The notes beneath the pieces are model-generated. The model had not been told where the DNA came from and ran no database searches. It saw only the letters and a program-made list of their open reading frames with translations. Of a DNA stretch of 24,991 nucleotides, positions 14,434 through 23,363 are shown piece by piece. A program made the position numbers and the translations under genes. The DNA lies in assembly GCA_031275955.1 (NCBI GenBank), contig JAISNZ010000012.1, positions 1 through 24,991 of the forward strand, in the 5' to 3' direction. Each line of letters begins with the position of its first letter. Positions within the stretch are counted from its first letter, which is position 1. The DNA comes from Desulfovibrio sp. Lineage in GTDB: Bacteria > Desulfobacterota > Desulfovibrionia > Desulfovibrionales > Desulfovibrionaceae.

Positions 14434-15459
14434 ATGGTGTACAATCTTCGCCGGGCATGGTATCTGATTCGGGACCCTTGGACCGACATGCACGGCACGC
14501 CAGCACTCCCCCCTTCCCGCCCTGAACCCGACCTGCCGCCGCCAGTGGATCGGTATCTGGAATTTCTCCTCATCCAGCGCGGCCTTTCGGAAAACACCCT
14601 CAGCGCCTATGCCGCGGATCTCCAGGATTTCGCCCGCTTTCTTGCCGCGCATTCTCTTCCTCTTGCGGAGATCAACGAACAAAACCTTTTTCTGTACATA
14701 GTTTTTGTCCGCCGCCGGGGGCTTGGGGGCAGGAGCCTGTCCCGGCATCTTTCCACCCTGCGCGGCTTTTTCACCTTCGCCCGGGAGGAGGGAATCCTGA
14801 CGGAAGACCCGGCCCGTTTTCTGGAAAATCCCAAACTGATCCGGCGCCTGCCGGAAGTTCTGAACCGCGGGGAAATGGACGCCCTCCTGGCCGCGCCGGA
14901 CCTGTCCGGCAAACTGGGCTTCCGCGACAGGACCATGCTGGAACTGCTCTACGCCTCCGGCCTGCGCGTCTCCGAACTGTGCGGCCTCAAGGTTCTGGAC
15001 TTTGACCCTCAGACCAATCTGCTGCGGGTCTTCGGCAAGGGAGCCAGGGAACGCCTGGCTCCCGTCCACTCCACAGCGGCCCGTTTTCTTCAGGAATATA
15101 TCGGCCACTGGCGCCCCCTCTTCGCGCCAAAAGGGGCGACGCTTTTCCTCAATCGATCCGGCAACCCCCTCTCCAGGGTGGGAGTCTGGAAGCTGGTGCA
15201 GCGCTACGCCCTCCAGGCTGGCATCAGCGTCAGCATTTCTCCGCATACCTTTCGCCACTCCTTCGCCACCCACCTGCTGGAAGGCGGCGCGGACCTGCGT
15301 TCCGTCCAGATGCTTCTGGGACACGCGGATATCGCGGCCACGGAAATTTACACCCATGTCCAGCAGGAACAGATCCTGGCCGTACACCGCAAATTCCACC
15401 CCCGTTCCCGCCCGGAGGATGAGATGGTGTCGTCGCTAAATCATAACATGCTGAAATAA
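14434..15459 (+). CDS. xerD: Tyrosine recombinase, XerC/XerD type
   Basis: Encodes 341 residues from the first ATG; a start at 14488 (323 residues) is equally possible because neither has a clear ribosome binding site. The SAM-like core-binding domain (from about residue 38, DRYLEFLLIQRGLSENTLSAY) is followed by the catalytic domain with R178, K202, H271, R274, H297 and nucleophile Y306. These are the full tyrosine recombinase set, in contexts typical of Xer (ASGLRVSEL, SPHTFRHSFATH, LLGHADIAATEIYTHV). Xer enzymes resolve chromosome dimers at dif. No partner xerC is seen here, so XerC, XerD or a single-enzyme Xer cannot be separated. The last residues are encoded by the right copy of a direct repeat. 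Confidence 0.88.
   Translation: MVYNLRRAWYLIRDPWTDMHGTPALPPSRPEPDLPPPVDRYLEFLLIQRGLSENTLSAYAADLQDFARFLAAHSLPLAEINEQNLFLYIVFVRRRGLGGRSLSRHLSTLRGFFTFAREEGILTEDPARFLENPKLIRRLPEVLNRGEMDALLAAPDLSGKLGFRDRTMLELLYASGLRVSELCGLKVLDFDPQTNLLRVFGKGARERLAPVHSTAARFLQEYIGHWRPLFAPKGATLFLNRSGNPLSRVGVWKLVQRYALQAGISVSISPHTFRHSFATHLLEGGADLRSVQMLLGHADIAATEIYTHVQQEQILAVHRKFHPRSRPEDEMVSSLNHNMLK
15438..15448. repeat. Direct repeat, right copy, at the 3' end of xer
   Basis: This is an exact second copy of AAATCATAACA, inside the last codons of the recombinase gene. It lies 1032 bases from the left copy, so the two bracket the recombinase gene almost exactly. Confidence 0.6.
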
Positions 15460-15469
15460 ATAAAAAAAC

Positions 15470-15487
15470 AGGGTGATTTCACCTTTT
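15470..15487 (+). terminator. Short intrinsic terminator after xer
   Basis: GGTG (15472-15475) and CACC (15480-15483) form a four-pair stem, extended by A-T and G-T pairs, around ATTT. It is followed by TTTT and preceded by an A-rich stretch. It lies 11 bases after the recombinase stop codon. Confidence 0.45.
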
Positions 15488-15565
15488 AAAAATCGACAGA
15501 GATTTAAGGAAGTTATCATCTTGAGACGACGGCATCCAGACAGTCCGCGCGGAACGGCAACATCG

Positions 15566-15584
15566 CCCCGGCTCGAATCCGGGG
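15566..15584 (+). promoter_or_regulatory. Hairpin overlapping the ribosome binding region of the DHH-CBS-nucleotidyltransferase gene
   Basis: CCCCGG (15566-15571) pairs perfectly with CCGGGG (15579-15584) around CTCGAAT. The right arm forms part of GGGGAGG, one of two Shine-Dalgarno-like words before the TTG start. The loop resembles a tRNA T loop, but the rest of a tRNA is absent. Confidence 0.4.
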
Positions 15585-15599
15585 AGGCCGGAGACCCCC

Positions 15600-18314
15600 T
15601 TGACAGAACCGCCCCGCCCCGCAACCGTGATCACCAGCCACATGAACGCCGACTACGACGCCCTGGCCTCCATGGTCGCGGCCTCCAAGCTCTATCCCGG
15701 AGCAGTCCTCCTCTGCCCCGGCGTCCAGGACAGAATCCCCGGCCACGAATTCACCGAGACCCTGATCCAGCGCTTCCCCTTCGTTACGTCCAGGGAATGC
15801 GACCTCTCAGAGGTCCGGCTCCTGGTTATCGTGGACACCCACCAAAGACACCGCCTCACGCACCTGGAAGACCTTCCGGACAGGCCGGGCCTGACCATCC
15901 ACATCTATGATCATCACCCGGACTCAGAGCAGGATCTGGCCGCCCGAAAAAGGGTCATCCGCCTCTGGGGCGCCACCACCAGCATCCTGGCCCACCGGAT
16001 CCGGAAAAGAAAAATCCCCCTTTCCCCAGACGAGGCCACCCTGCTCGGACTCGGCATCTATGAAGACACCGGGGCCTTCACCTTCACCTCCACCACCAGC
16101 CATGACCTTTCGGCCGCCGCCTTTCTCCGCGCCTCGGGCATGGATCTGGAGGTCATCGCCGCCCATGTCCACACCGATCTGAACCGCGAGCAGATCCGCA
16201 TCCTCAACGCCCTGATCAGCAACGCGGAAACCCGCCTGATCCAAGGTATTCCCGTAACCGTCACGGAAATCGTCCTGGAGGACTTCATCGGCGATTTCGC
16301 CGCCCTGGTGCAGAAACTTCTGGAGATGGAAAACCTGAAGGTTCTCTTTGCCCTTGCCGCCATGGGTTCCAGCGTACACATGATCGCCCGCAGCAGGATT
16401 CCCGATTTCGATGTGGGGCAGATCTGCGCCTCCTTCGGCGGCGGCGGGCACAGCTTCGCCGCCGCCGCCAGCATCAAGAATTCCCCTCCGGCGGAAATCA
16501 AGGCCGAACTGCTGACCTTGCTCGTTTCCAGCGTGACCCCCCAGATGCTCGTCAGGCGGCACATGACCTCGCCGGCCATCACCATCGCCGAAGACGCCTC
16601 CATCCGGCAGGCCGAAAAGGTCATGAACCGCTTCGGCCTCAAGGCCCTGCCCATTCTCGACCCCGGCACGGGCGCCTGCGTCGGCATCCTGGAACAGCAC
16701 ACCGCGGCCAGGGCCAATACCCACAATCTCGGCGACCAGCCCGTCAGGGAATACATGCAGCGCGGCATCCACACCCTGGCTCCGGATTCCGCCCTTGCCG
16801 AGGCCATGGAGATCATCCTCAGACTCCGCCAGCGCCTTGTTCCTGTCCTGGAAAACGGCACGGTTTCAGGCGTTCTCACCCGCACCGACATCCTGCGCCT
16901 CCTGGTGGACGACAGCCTGCACATACCCGAAGCCACCCCCCTGACGCGGGAACACCGGGAACGCAATGTGGCCGGTCTTGTCCGCAGCCATCTCCCCCCG
17001 GACCGCGTCGCCCTGTTGGAAGGCGCCGGCCGTCTCGGCGACGCGCTGGGCATGGCCGTCTTCGCCGTGGGCGGCTTTGTCCGCGATCTCCTCCTGCGCC
17101 GCACCAATCTGGATATCGACCTCAGCGTCGAGGGCGACGGCATCCGCTTTGCCCATGCCCTGGCGGAAACCCTGGGCGGCCGCGTCCGCTCCCACCACAA
17201 ATTCAAAACCGCCATCGTCTTTTACCTCAACGAGGAAGGGCAGCGCTGCCGTCTGGACATCGCCACCGCCCGGCTCGAATACTATGAATCCCCCGCCGCC
17301 CTGCCCACAGTGGAACTGGCCTCGATCAAAATGGACCTCTACCGCCGCGACTTTACCATCAACGCCCTGGCCATCCATCTCAACGAAAAACGCTTCGGCA
17401 CCCTCATCGATCCTTTCAACGGCCAGCGCGACCTCAAGGAAAAAACCCTCAACGTCATCCACTCCCTGAGCTTCATTGAGGACCCCACCCGAATCCTGCG
17501 CGCCGTGCGCTTTGAACTGCGCTTCCACTTCCGGATCAGCGCCCAGGCGGAACGCCTGATCAAAAACGCCCTTTCCCTGAACATGATCGACAAACTCTCC
17601 AGGGCGCGCCTTTTCAACGAAATCGTCCATGTCTTCTCCGAACGCGAGGCCCCCGCCTGCATTCGCCGCCTGGAAAACTGGAAGCTCCTGCAGATGATCC
17701 ACCCCCTGCTCAAACTCACTCCCGCCAAGGATATTCTCATCGCCAACATTGAAGAGGCCCTGGCCTGGTACAGGCTTCTGTACAAGACCCCCCAGCCCCG
17801 CTACTGGATCATCTACCTCCTGGCCCTATGCGCCGACGCCAAATACTCCGAAGTCTCCGCCGTCCTCCAGCGCTTCGGCATCCCGGACCGGGCCAGGACA
17901 AGATTCCTCTCCCTGCGCGAAGCCGCCCGCGCGGCCTCCCTCCGGCTTTCCTCCTTGCGCGCGGACAACCGCCCTCCCCTGAGCGTCCTCTACGACACCC
18001 TGCGCAGCCTGGACGTTGAAGCCCTCATCTACCTCATGGCCCGTCACGAACAGGAACAGGACATCAGACGCGACATCTCCCTCTTCCTTACCAAGCTCAA
18101 GGACATCAAAGCCGACATCTCCGGCGAGGACCTCCAGGCCCTGCATTTTTCGCCGGGACCCGAATTCGGCGATGTCCTGACCCGCGTCCTGCACGCCAAG
18201 ATTGATCGCCTGGTCAGCAGCCATGATGAACAGATCGCCCTGGCCGCCAAACTCCTCCGCCAACTGGGCAAGACTCCCTCTCCCCCCGGTGAGGCGGCGC
18301 CGGGCGGGACTTAG
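15600..18314 (+). CDS. DHH phosphoesterase-CBS-tRNA nucleotidyltransferase fusion
   Basis: Encodes 904 residues. Residues 1-300 form an NrnA/RecJ-like DHH-DHHA1 module: H14, D18 and D20, D79, the D104-H105-H106 motif, D160 region (EDTGAFTF) and GGGGHSFAAAASIK. Two CBS motifs follow (about 315-435). The rest is a class II poly(A) polymerase/CCA-adding enzyme: head motif VGGFVRDLLLRR (about 490), the LDIDLSVEG metal-binding acids, RRDFTINALAI (about 580) and the RNA-binding helices (RILRAVRFELRF near 630). It probably maintains tRNA 3' ends; relatives in Aquifex and Deltaproteobacteria include A-adding enzymes. The start is TTG with GGAG six bases before it; no ATG fits, because the DHH motif begins at residue 14. 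Confidence 0.88.
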   Translation: MTEPPRPATVITSHMNADYDALASMVAASKLYPGAVLLCPGVQDRIPGHEFTETLIQRFPFVTSRECDLSEVRLLVIVDTHQRHRLTHLEDLPDRPGLTIHIYDHHPDSEQDLAARKRVIRLWGATTSILAHRIRKRKIPLSPDEATLLGLGIYEDTGAFTFTSTTSHDLSAAAFLRASGMDLEVIAAHVHTDLNREQIRILNALISNAETRLIQGIPVTVTEIVLEDFIGDFAALVQKLLEMENLKVLFALAAMGSSVHMIARSRIPDFDVGQICASFGGGGHSFAAAASIKNSPPAEIKAELLTLLVSSVTPQMLVRRHMTSPAITIAEDASIRQAEKVMNRFGLKALPILDPGTGACVGILEQHTAARANTHNLGDQPVREYMQRGIHTLAPDSALAEAMEIILRLRQRLVPVLENGTVSGVLTRTDILRLLVDDSLHIPEATPLTREHRERNVAGLVRSHLPPDRVALLEGAGRLGDALGMAVFAVGGFVRDLLLRRTNLDIDLSVEGDGIRFAHALAETLGGRVRSHHKFKTAIVFYLNEEGQRCRLDIATARLEYYESPAALPTVELASIKMDLYRRDFTINALAIHLNEKRFGTLIDPFNGQRDLKEKTLNVIHSLSFIEDPTRILRAVRFELRFHFRISAQAERLIKNALSLNMIDKLSRARLFNEIVHVFSEREAPACIRRLENWKLLQMIHPLLKLTPAKDILIANIEEALAWYRLLYKTPQPRYWIIYLLALCADAKYSEVSAVLQRFGIPDRARTRFLSLREAARAASLRLSSLRADNRPPLSVLYDTLRSLDVEALIYLMARHEQEQDIRRDISLFLTKLKDIKADISGEDLQALHFSPGPEFGDVLTRVLHAKIDRLVSSHDEQIALAAKLLRQLGKTPSPPGEAAPGGT

Positions 18315-18357
18315 GGAAATGCTGATTTATTCCCTTTGAGGGGGCTTTGCCCCCTCA
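18313..18357. repeat. Double stem-loop between the fusion gene and uvrA
   Basis: AGGGAA (18313-18318) pairs with TTCCCT (18330-18335), and directly after it TGAGGGGGC (18337-18345) pairs perfectly with GCCCCCTCA (18349-18357) around TTT. The second hairpin is very stable but is not followed by a T tract. The pair begins inside the stop codon of the upstream gene and ends 30 bases before uvrA. It probably ends or protects the upstream transcript. Confidence 0.6.
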
Positions 18358-18387
18358 GGAACCGTTCACGAAGGAAAGGAACAAGAA

Positions 18388-21321
18388 ATGGAGAAAAACC
18401 TCTCCGCTCCGGCGGTCTCCGCCCGCGGCTGCATCCATATTGAAGGCGCCCGCCAGCATAACCTCAAGAACCTGACCCTGGATATCCCCCGCGAGGAGCT
18501 GGTGGTGATCTGCGGCCCCTCCGGCTCCGGCAAATCCACCCTGGCCTTTGACCTCATTTACGCCGAAGGCCAGCGCCGCTATGTGGAGTCCCTCTCGGCC
18601 TACGCCCGCCAGTTCCTCCCCCAGATGGACAAGCCGGATGTGGAAAAAATCGAGGGACTCTCCCCGGCCATCTCCCTGGAGCAGCAGACCGCCACCCGCA
18701 ATCCCCGCTCCACCGTCGGCACGGTCACCGAGATCCACGACTTCCTGCGCATCTTCTTCGCCCGCCTGGGCCGGATGCGCTGCCCGCAGTGCGGCCGGCC
18801 CATCGAATCCCGCTCCACGGACGAAATCATCGCCGACATCCTGTCCCGGGGGGAGGGCAGGCGCTGTCTCCTCCTCGCCCCCCTGGCCGTCCTGCAGAAA
18901 GGAACCCATCAGGATCGCTTCAAGAAACTGAAGGCCGAGGGGTTTGTCCGGGTGCGGGTCAACGGCGAAATCCATACTCTGGACGATCCTCCGATCCTGG
19001 ATAAAAAAAAGAAGCATACTCTGGAACTGGTGGTGGATCGCCTGATCCTGCGCGAGGGCATCCGCGCCCGTCTGGCCGATTCCGTGGAACTGGCCCTTCG
19101 CCGCGGCGGCGGAAGCCTCATTCTCCTCCTGCCCTCCGGCGAGGAGGGGCGGCCGGATACGGAGATCATCCTGAGCACCCTTTCGGCCTGCCCCCTGTGC
19201 AAGATCAGCCTGCCACCCCTGTCTCCCCAGCTTTTTTCCTTCAACAGCCCCCAGGGGGCCTGCCAGCGCTGCCTGGGCCTGGGCAGCGTGGAATATTTTG
19301 AACCCGCCCTCATCGCCCCCAACAAGGGCCTTTCCCTGAACGGCGGCGGCCTGCTGCCCTGGAAAAACGCCAAGCTGCTGAGCCGCTTCCGGTCCGATCT
19401 GGAAGCCCTGGGCGGACGGTTCGGCTTTACTCTGGACACCCCCCTGTCCGCCTTCGCCGCAGAGGCCCTGGCCGCCCTTTTCCATGGCGAGGAGGCCCCC
19501 GGCGTCCCCCGGATGGAGGGGGAAAGCTCTTTGCGCCGCAACTGGCTGGGCGGTTCGGTGGAGATGCGCAAAAACCGCCCCGGGGCGGACGCCTCCTGCT
19601 GGCCCGGCGTCGTCCCCCTGCTGGAGAAAGGCATGCGCTACGGCAACGCCTGGCGCGACGAGCTTTCCCGTTACCGCCAGACCATGCCCTGCCCGCAGTG
19701 CCGCGGCGCCCGCCTGAACGACACGGCCCAGGCCGTCACGGTGGATGATCTGACCATTGTGGAATTCTGCCGCCTGCCCATTGATCGCGTCCTGGACTGG
19801 GTGGCCGCGCGCCGCTTCACCGGCCGCCACGCCCCGGTGGCTGAACCCCTGCTCAAAGAATTGACCCACCGGCTGCGCTTCATGGTCAGCGTGGGGCTGG
19901 AATACCTCTCTCTGGGGAGGAACATGGCCACCCTTTCCGGGGGCGAGGCCCAGCGCATCCGTCTGGCCTCCCAGCTCGGCTCCGGCCTGGTGGGGGTCAC
20001 CTATGTCCTGGACGAGCCCTCCATCGGCCTGCACCCGCGCGACAACGCCCGCCTCCTCGGCACCCTGCGCGACCTCCAGCAACGGGGCAACACCGTCCTG
20101 GTGGTGGAACACGACGAGGCCGCCATCCGCGCGGCGGACACGGTTCTGGAACTGGGACCGGGATCAGGGGAACGCGGCGGGGAGTTGATCTTTCAGGGCC
20201 GGGTGCCGGAACTGCTGGCCTCTTCCGACTCCCTGACGGCCAAATACCTGCTCGGCGACCTGACCGTGCCCCGGCCGGCCTTCCGCCGCCGGGGCACGGG
20301 AGAGATCCTGCTCCGCAACGTCAGCACCAACAACCTGCGCGGAGTGGACTGCCGCATCCCTCTGGGCGCCATGACCTGCGTCACCGGGGTTTCCGGCTCC
20401 GGCAAAAGTTCCCTGGTGGTGGATTCCCTGTTCAAGCATCTGGCCCTCGCCCGGGGACTCAAGGTGGAAAGCCCCGGCGTCATCGGCGGCCTGGAGGGCG
20501 CCGAGGCCATTGAGCATGTCACCGCCATTGACCAGACCCCCATCGGCCGGACCCCCCGTTCCAATCCCGCCACCTATACCAAGGTTTTCGACGAGATCCG
20601 GAACATCTTCGCCCAGACCCCGGACGCCAAAAAGCGCGGCTACGCCCCCGGCCGTTTCAGCTTCAACGTCCCCGGAGGCCGTTGCGAAGCCTGCAACGGC
20701 GACGGCCAGATCCGCGTGGAGATGCACTTTCTGCCCGATGTCTTTGTTCAGTGCGATGTCTGCAAGGGGCGGCGCTATACCCGGGAAACCCTGGAAGTGC
20801 GCTACAAGGATCTGAATATCGCCGATGTCCTGGATCTCACCGTGCATCAGGCCCTGAGCTTTTTCGAACTCTATCCCGCCCTGAACCGCCGCCTGTCCAT
20901 CCTTGAGGATGTGGGACTCGGCTACCTGCGCCTGGGCCAGCCAGCCACCACCCTCTCCGGGGGAGAGGCGCAGCGGATCAAGATTTCCCGCGAACTGGGC
21001 AAACGCAGCCTGCCCGGCGCCCTGTACGTCCTGGACGAGCCCACCACAGGACTGCACATGCACGAGGTGGGCAGACTGATCGCCGTCCTGCATCAACTGG
21101 TGGAACGGGGGGCCACCGTCGTGGTCATCGAGCATAATCCGGACATGATCCTCTGCGCCGACCATGTGCTGGATCTCGGCCCCGGAGGAGGGGAAAACGG
21201 CGGCCGGATCATCGCCGCCGGCGCCCCGGAAGAGATCCTGCGCAACCCCGCCTCCGTCACCGGCGCCTTTCTGGCCCGCAAAGGCGAAGGCCGGAACGAA
21301 ACCGCATCCGCGCCGTCCTGA
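18388..21321 (+). CDS. uvrA: Excinuclease ABC subunit A
   Basis: Encodes 977 residues, slightly above the usual 940. UvrA is the tandem ABC ATPase that detects bulky DNA lesions and loads UvrB. The first Walker A GPSGSGKST is at 43-51. The first zinc module has C268/C271 and C292/C295. ABC signature LSGGEAQRIRLASQLG precedes the Walker B VLDEPSIGLHPRDN. The second Walker A GVSGSGKSS starts at 667, the second zinc module has C766/C769 and C789/C792, and a second LSGGEAQRIKISRELG signature with LDEPTTGLHMHE follows. AAGGAAAGGAA precedes the ATG. A strong hairpin separates it from gcvT. Confidence 0.97.
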   Translation: MEKNLSAPAVSARGCIHIEGARQHNLKNLTLDIPREELVVICGPSGSGKSTLAFDLIYAEGQRRYVESLSAYARQFLPQMDKPDVEKIEGLSPAISLEQQTATRNPRSTVGTVTEIHDFLRIFFARLGRMRCPQCGRPIESRSTDEIIADILSRGEGRRCLLLAPLAVLQKGTHQDRFKKLKAEGFVRVRVNGEIHTLDDPPILDKKKKHTLELVVDRLILREGIRARLADSVELALRRGGGSLILLLPSGEEGRPDTEIILSTLSACPLCKISLPPLSPQLFSFNSPQGACQRCLGLGSVEYFEPALIAPNKGLSLNGGGLLPWKNAKLLSRFRSDLEALGGRFGFTLDTPLSAFAAEALAALFHGEEAPGVPRMEGESSLRRNWLGGSVEMRKNRPGADASCWPGVVPLLEKGMRYGNAWRDELSRYRQTMPCPQCRGARLNDTAQAVTVDDLTIVEFCRLPIDRVLDWVAARRFTGRHAPVAEPLLKELTHRLRFMVSVGLEYLSLGRNMATLSGGEAQRIRLASQLGSGLVGVTYVLDEPSIGLHPRDNARLLGTLRDLQQRGNTVLVVEHDEAAIRAADTVLELGPGSGERGGELIFQGRVPELLASSDSLTAKYLLGDLTVPRPAFRRRGTGEILLRNVSTNNLRGVDCRIPLGAMTCVTGVSGSGKSSLVVDSLFKHLALARGLKVESPGVIGGLEGAEAIEHVTAIDQTPIGRTPRSNPATYTKVFDEIRNIFAQTPDAKKRGYAPGRFSFNVPGGRCEACNGDGQIRVEMHFLPDVFVQCDVCKGRRYTRETLEVRYKDLNIADVLDLTVHQALSFFELYPALNRRLSILEDVGLGYLRLGQPATTLSGGEAQRIKISRELGKRSLPGALYVLDEPTTGLHMHEVGRLIAVLHQLVERGATVVVIEHNPDMILCADHVLDLGPGGGENGGRIIAAGAPEEILRNPASVTGAFLARKGEGRNETASAPS

Positions 21322-21420
21322 TCCGGACCGCGCAGCCGGGAAGCAATGTCCCCCAAAGGAAAAGACGATGGTGGACAAACGGATCCGGGGCTGATAGAAA
21401 ATGGCGGAGGCCTTCTTCCG

Positions 21421-21455
21421 GCGGACCCGCCCAAAGGCTTGCGGGTCCGCTCTTT
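21421..21455 (+). terminator. Strong stem-loop with short T tract after uvrA
   Basis: GCGGACCCGC (21421-21430) pairs perfectly with GCGGGTCCGC (21441-21450) around a ten-base loop, followed by TCTTT. It lies 100 bases after the uvrA stop codon and 24 bases before the gcvT start. It is the best intrinsic terminator candidate in the right half. Confidence 0.6.
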
Positions 21456-21473
21456 CGGCAGGAGAGGAATGTC

Positions 21474-22562
21474 GTGACCGCCCTGTTGGAATCCCCCCTG
21501 AGCGCCTGGCACATGGCGAACGGCGCCAGAATGTCCGCCTTTGCCGGCTGGAACATGCCCATCCGCTACCCTGCCGGCACTATCGCCGAACATCTGCACA
21601 CCCGCGCCCTGGCCGGCCTTTTTGACATCTCCCACATGGGGGAAATTCTTGTGGAGGGCAGGAACGCCGCCGATGGCCTGGCCCATGCCGTGACCGTCAA
21701 TATCGCCGCCCTCAAGCCCGGCCGCTGCCGCTACGGCTTCCTCCTGACGCCCGAAGGGGGGATTCTGGACGATCTCATCGTCTACCGCCTGAAGGAGGAC
21801 CGCTTCATGGTGGTGGTCAATGCCGCCCGCCGCGAAGCGGATGACGCCGCCATCCGGGAGCGCGTAGGTTCCGGCCCCCTCGTGGAGGACATTTCCGCCG
21901 CCACGGCCAAGCTGGATCTGCAGGGTCCCGCCTCCTTCTCCGTGCTGGAAGCCGTCCTGCCCGGTCCCTGGCGCCGCCTTCCCTACTTCGGCCTGATGGA
22001 GAGAACCTTTGACGGCATTACCCTCCTGGTCAGCCGGACCGGCTATACCGGAGAACTGGGGGTGGAAATTTACTGCCCCTGGGATCAGGCGGAAAAATTC
22101 TGGCTCCGCCTTCTCTCCGACGAACGGGTCCGTCCCGCCGGCCTGGGCGCCCGGGACACCCTGCGCCTGGAGGCCGGCCTGCCCCTCAACGGCCAGGATC
22201 TCGATCCCGGCCACACCCCGGCCGAGGCCGGATACACGGCCATGCTCACCTCCCAGGTCTCCTATGTGGGCAAAGACGGCGCCCATATCCTGCGGGAAAA
22301 ACTGCTGCCCCTGGTCCTGTCCGACCGCCGCAGCGCCCGCGCCGGCGATGCGGTCCTCCTGCCCTCCGGCCGGCGGGTGGGGACCGTCACCAGCGGTTCC
22401 TTCGCTCCTTCGTGCGGCAGGGCCATCGCCTTTGCCTATATCCTGATCGAGGCCGCCGGAGAAAAGGAATTTCTGGTCCGCACCCCAAGAACGGAGCTGC
22501 CCGCCGCTGCCGCCTCCCTGCCCTTCCACCCAGGAGGCACCGCCAGGGCCGCCCTGGTATAG
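21474..22562 (+). CDS. gcvT: Glycine cleavage system T protein (aminomethyltransferase)
   Basis: Encodes 362 residues, the family length. GcvT moves the one-carbon unit from the aminomethyl-lipoyl group of H protein to tetrahydrofolate, releasing ammonia. Landmarks are GARMSAFAGWNMPIRY (17-32), FDISHMGE (50-57), GGILDDLIVYR (95-105) with the acidic pair expected to contact folate, SRTGYTGELGVEIY and the C-terminal barrel. The start is GTG at 21474 with AGGAGAGG upstream. No gcvH, gcvP or lipoate genes lie nearby, so partners must be elsewhere; a related folate-dependent role cannot be excluded. Confidence 0.93.
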   Translation: MTALLESPLSAWHMANGARMSAFAGWNMPIRYPAGTIAEHLHTRALAGLFDISHMGEILVEGRNAADGLAHAVTVNIAALKPGRCRYGFLLTPEGGILDDLIVYRLKEDRFMVVVNAARREADDAAIRERVGSGPLVEDISAATAKLDLQGPASFSVLEAVLPGPWRRLPYFGLMERTFDGITLLVSRTGYTGELGVEIYCPWDQAEKFWLRLLSDERVRPAGLGARDTLRLEAGLPLNGQDLDPGHTPAEAGYTAMLTSQVSYVGKDGAHILREKLLPLVLSDRRSARAGDAVLLPSGRRVGTVTSGSFAPSCGRAIAFAYILIEAAGEKEFLVRTPRTELPAAAASLPFHPGGTARAALV

Positions 22563-22634
22563 GCCGGAGGAAAGCGCTCAGGCGGCTGCGCGGACTTCCC
22601 CGGCCCCAAAGTTTCCGCCCGGACGAGCAAAAAA

Positions 22635-23363
22635 ATGCCCGCAACCCCTAGTTTTTATCTGGCGCCGGAGTCCTGGACAGCCCCCTACATCCTTTCCGGA
22701 AAGGAGGCGCGCCACCTTAGCCGCGTCCTGCGCCTCGGCCGCGGCGCGTCTGTCCGCCTGTTCGACGGGCGGGGCCGCCAGGGAATCTTCCGGGTGGACA
22801 GCGCGGACAGGGGCAAGGTCGTCCTGCGCCCCGAAAGGATGGAGTCCCTTGCCCCGCCGGCCGTCCGCTGCACCCTGGCCGCCGGGTTTTCCAAGGCCCT
22901 GCGCCGGGGATGGTTTCTGGAAAAGGCCGTGGAACTGGAGGCCTCCGCCCTGTGGTTCTGGCAGGGGGAATACAGCCAGGCTTCCCTGCCTGAACAGGAG
23001 AAGGAAACCTGGACGGCCGCCCTCATTGCCGGGGCCAAGCAGTGCGAAAATCCCTGGCTACCGGAACTGTCCATGCTGCGCGGCGGGGTTGACGCCCTGG
23101 TCCGGCGTCTGCCGGATATGGACCGCGCCTTTCTCCTCTATGAAGGCGACACCGGAGGCAGGTTGCTTAGCCCTCAGGATCTGGCCGGGCCAGGCGATCT
23201 GCTCCTCATCGTCGGCCCGGAAGGCGGCTTCTCTCCAGGCGAGGTTCAACGGCTCACGGCGGGCGGCGCTTTGGCCGTCAGCCTGGGCCCGCGTGTCCTG
23301 CGTTGGGAAACGGCGGCCGTCCTGACCCTGGGCCTGGCCTGGTGGGCGCGGCAACGGCCATGA
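22635..23363 (+). CDS. rsmE: 16S rRNA (uracil-1498-N3)-methyltransferase
   Basis: Encodes 242 residues of the RsmE family, SPOUT-fold enzymes that methylate N3 of U1498 in 16S rRNA using S-adenosylmethionine. The N-terminal PUA-like part has KEARHLSRVLRLGRG (23-37). The trefoil-knot cofactor site shows IVGPEGGFSPGEV (192-204) and SLGPRVLRWETAA near the end. The ATG is preceded by a run of A residues and no good Shine-Dalgarno sequence. The stop codon overlaps the rarA start as ATGA. Confidence 0.95.
   Translation: MPATPSFYLAPESWTAPYILSGKEARHLSRVLRLGRGASVRLFDGRGRQGIFRVDSADRGKVVLRPERMESLAPPAVRCTLAAGFSKALRRGWFLEKAVELEASALWFWQGEYSQASLPEQEKETWTAALIAGAKQCENPWLPELSMLRGGVDALVRRLPDMDRAFLLYEGDTGGRLLSPQDLAGPGDLLLIVGPEGGFSPGEVQRLTAGGALAVSLGPRVLRWETAAVLTLGLAWWARQRP

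Noticed and set aside
15540..15600. Possible tRNA gene suggested by the GGCTCGAATCC word
   Set aside because: Only a T-arm-like hairpin is present; no acceptor, D or anticodon arms can be drawn around it.
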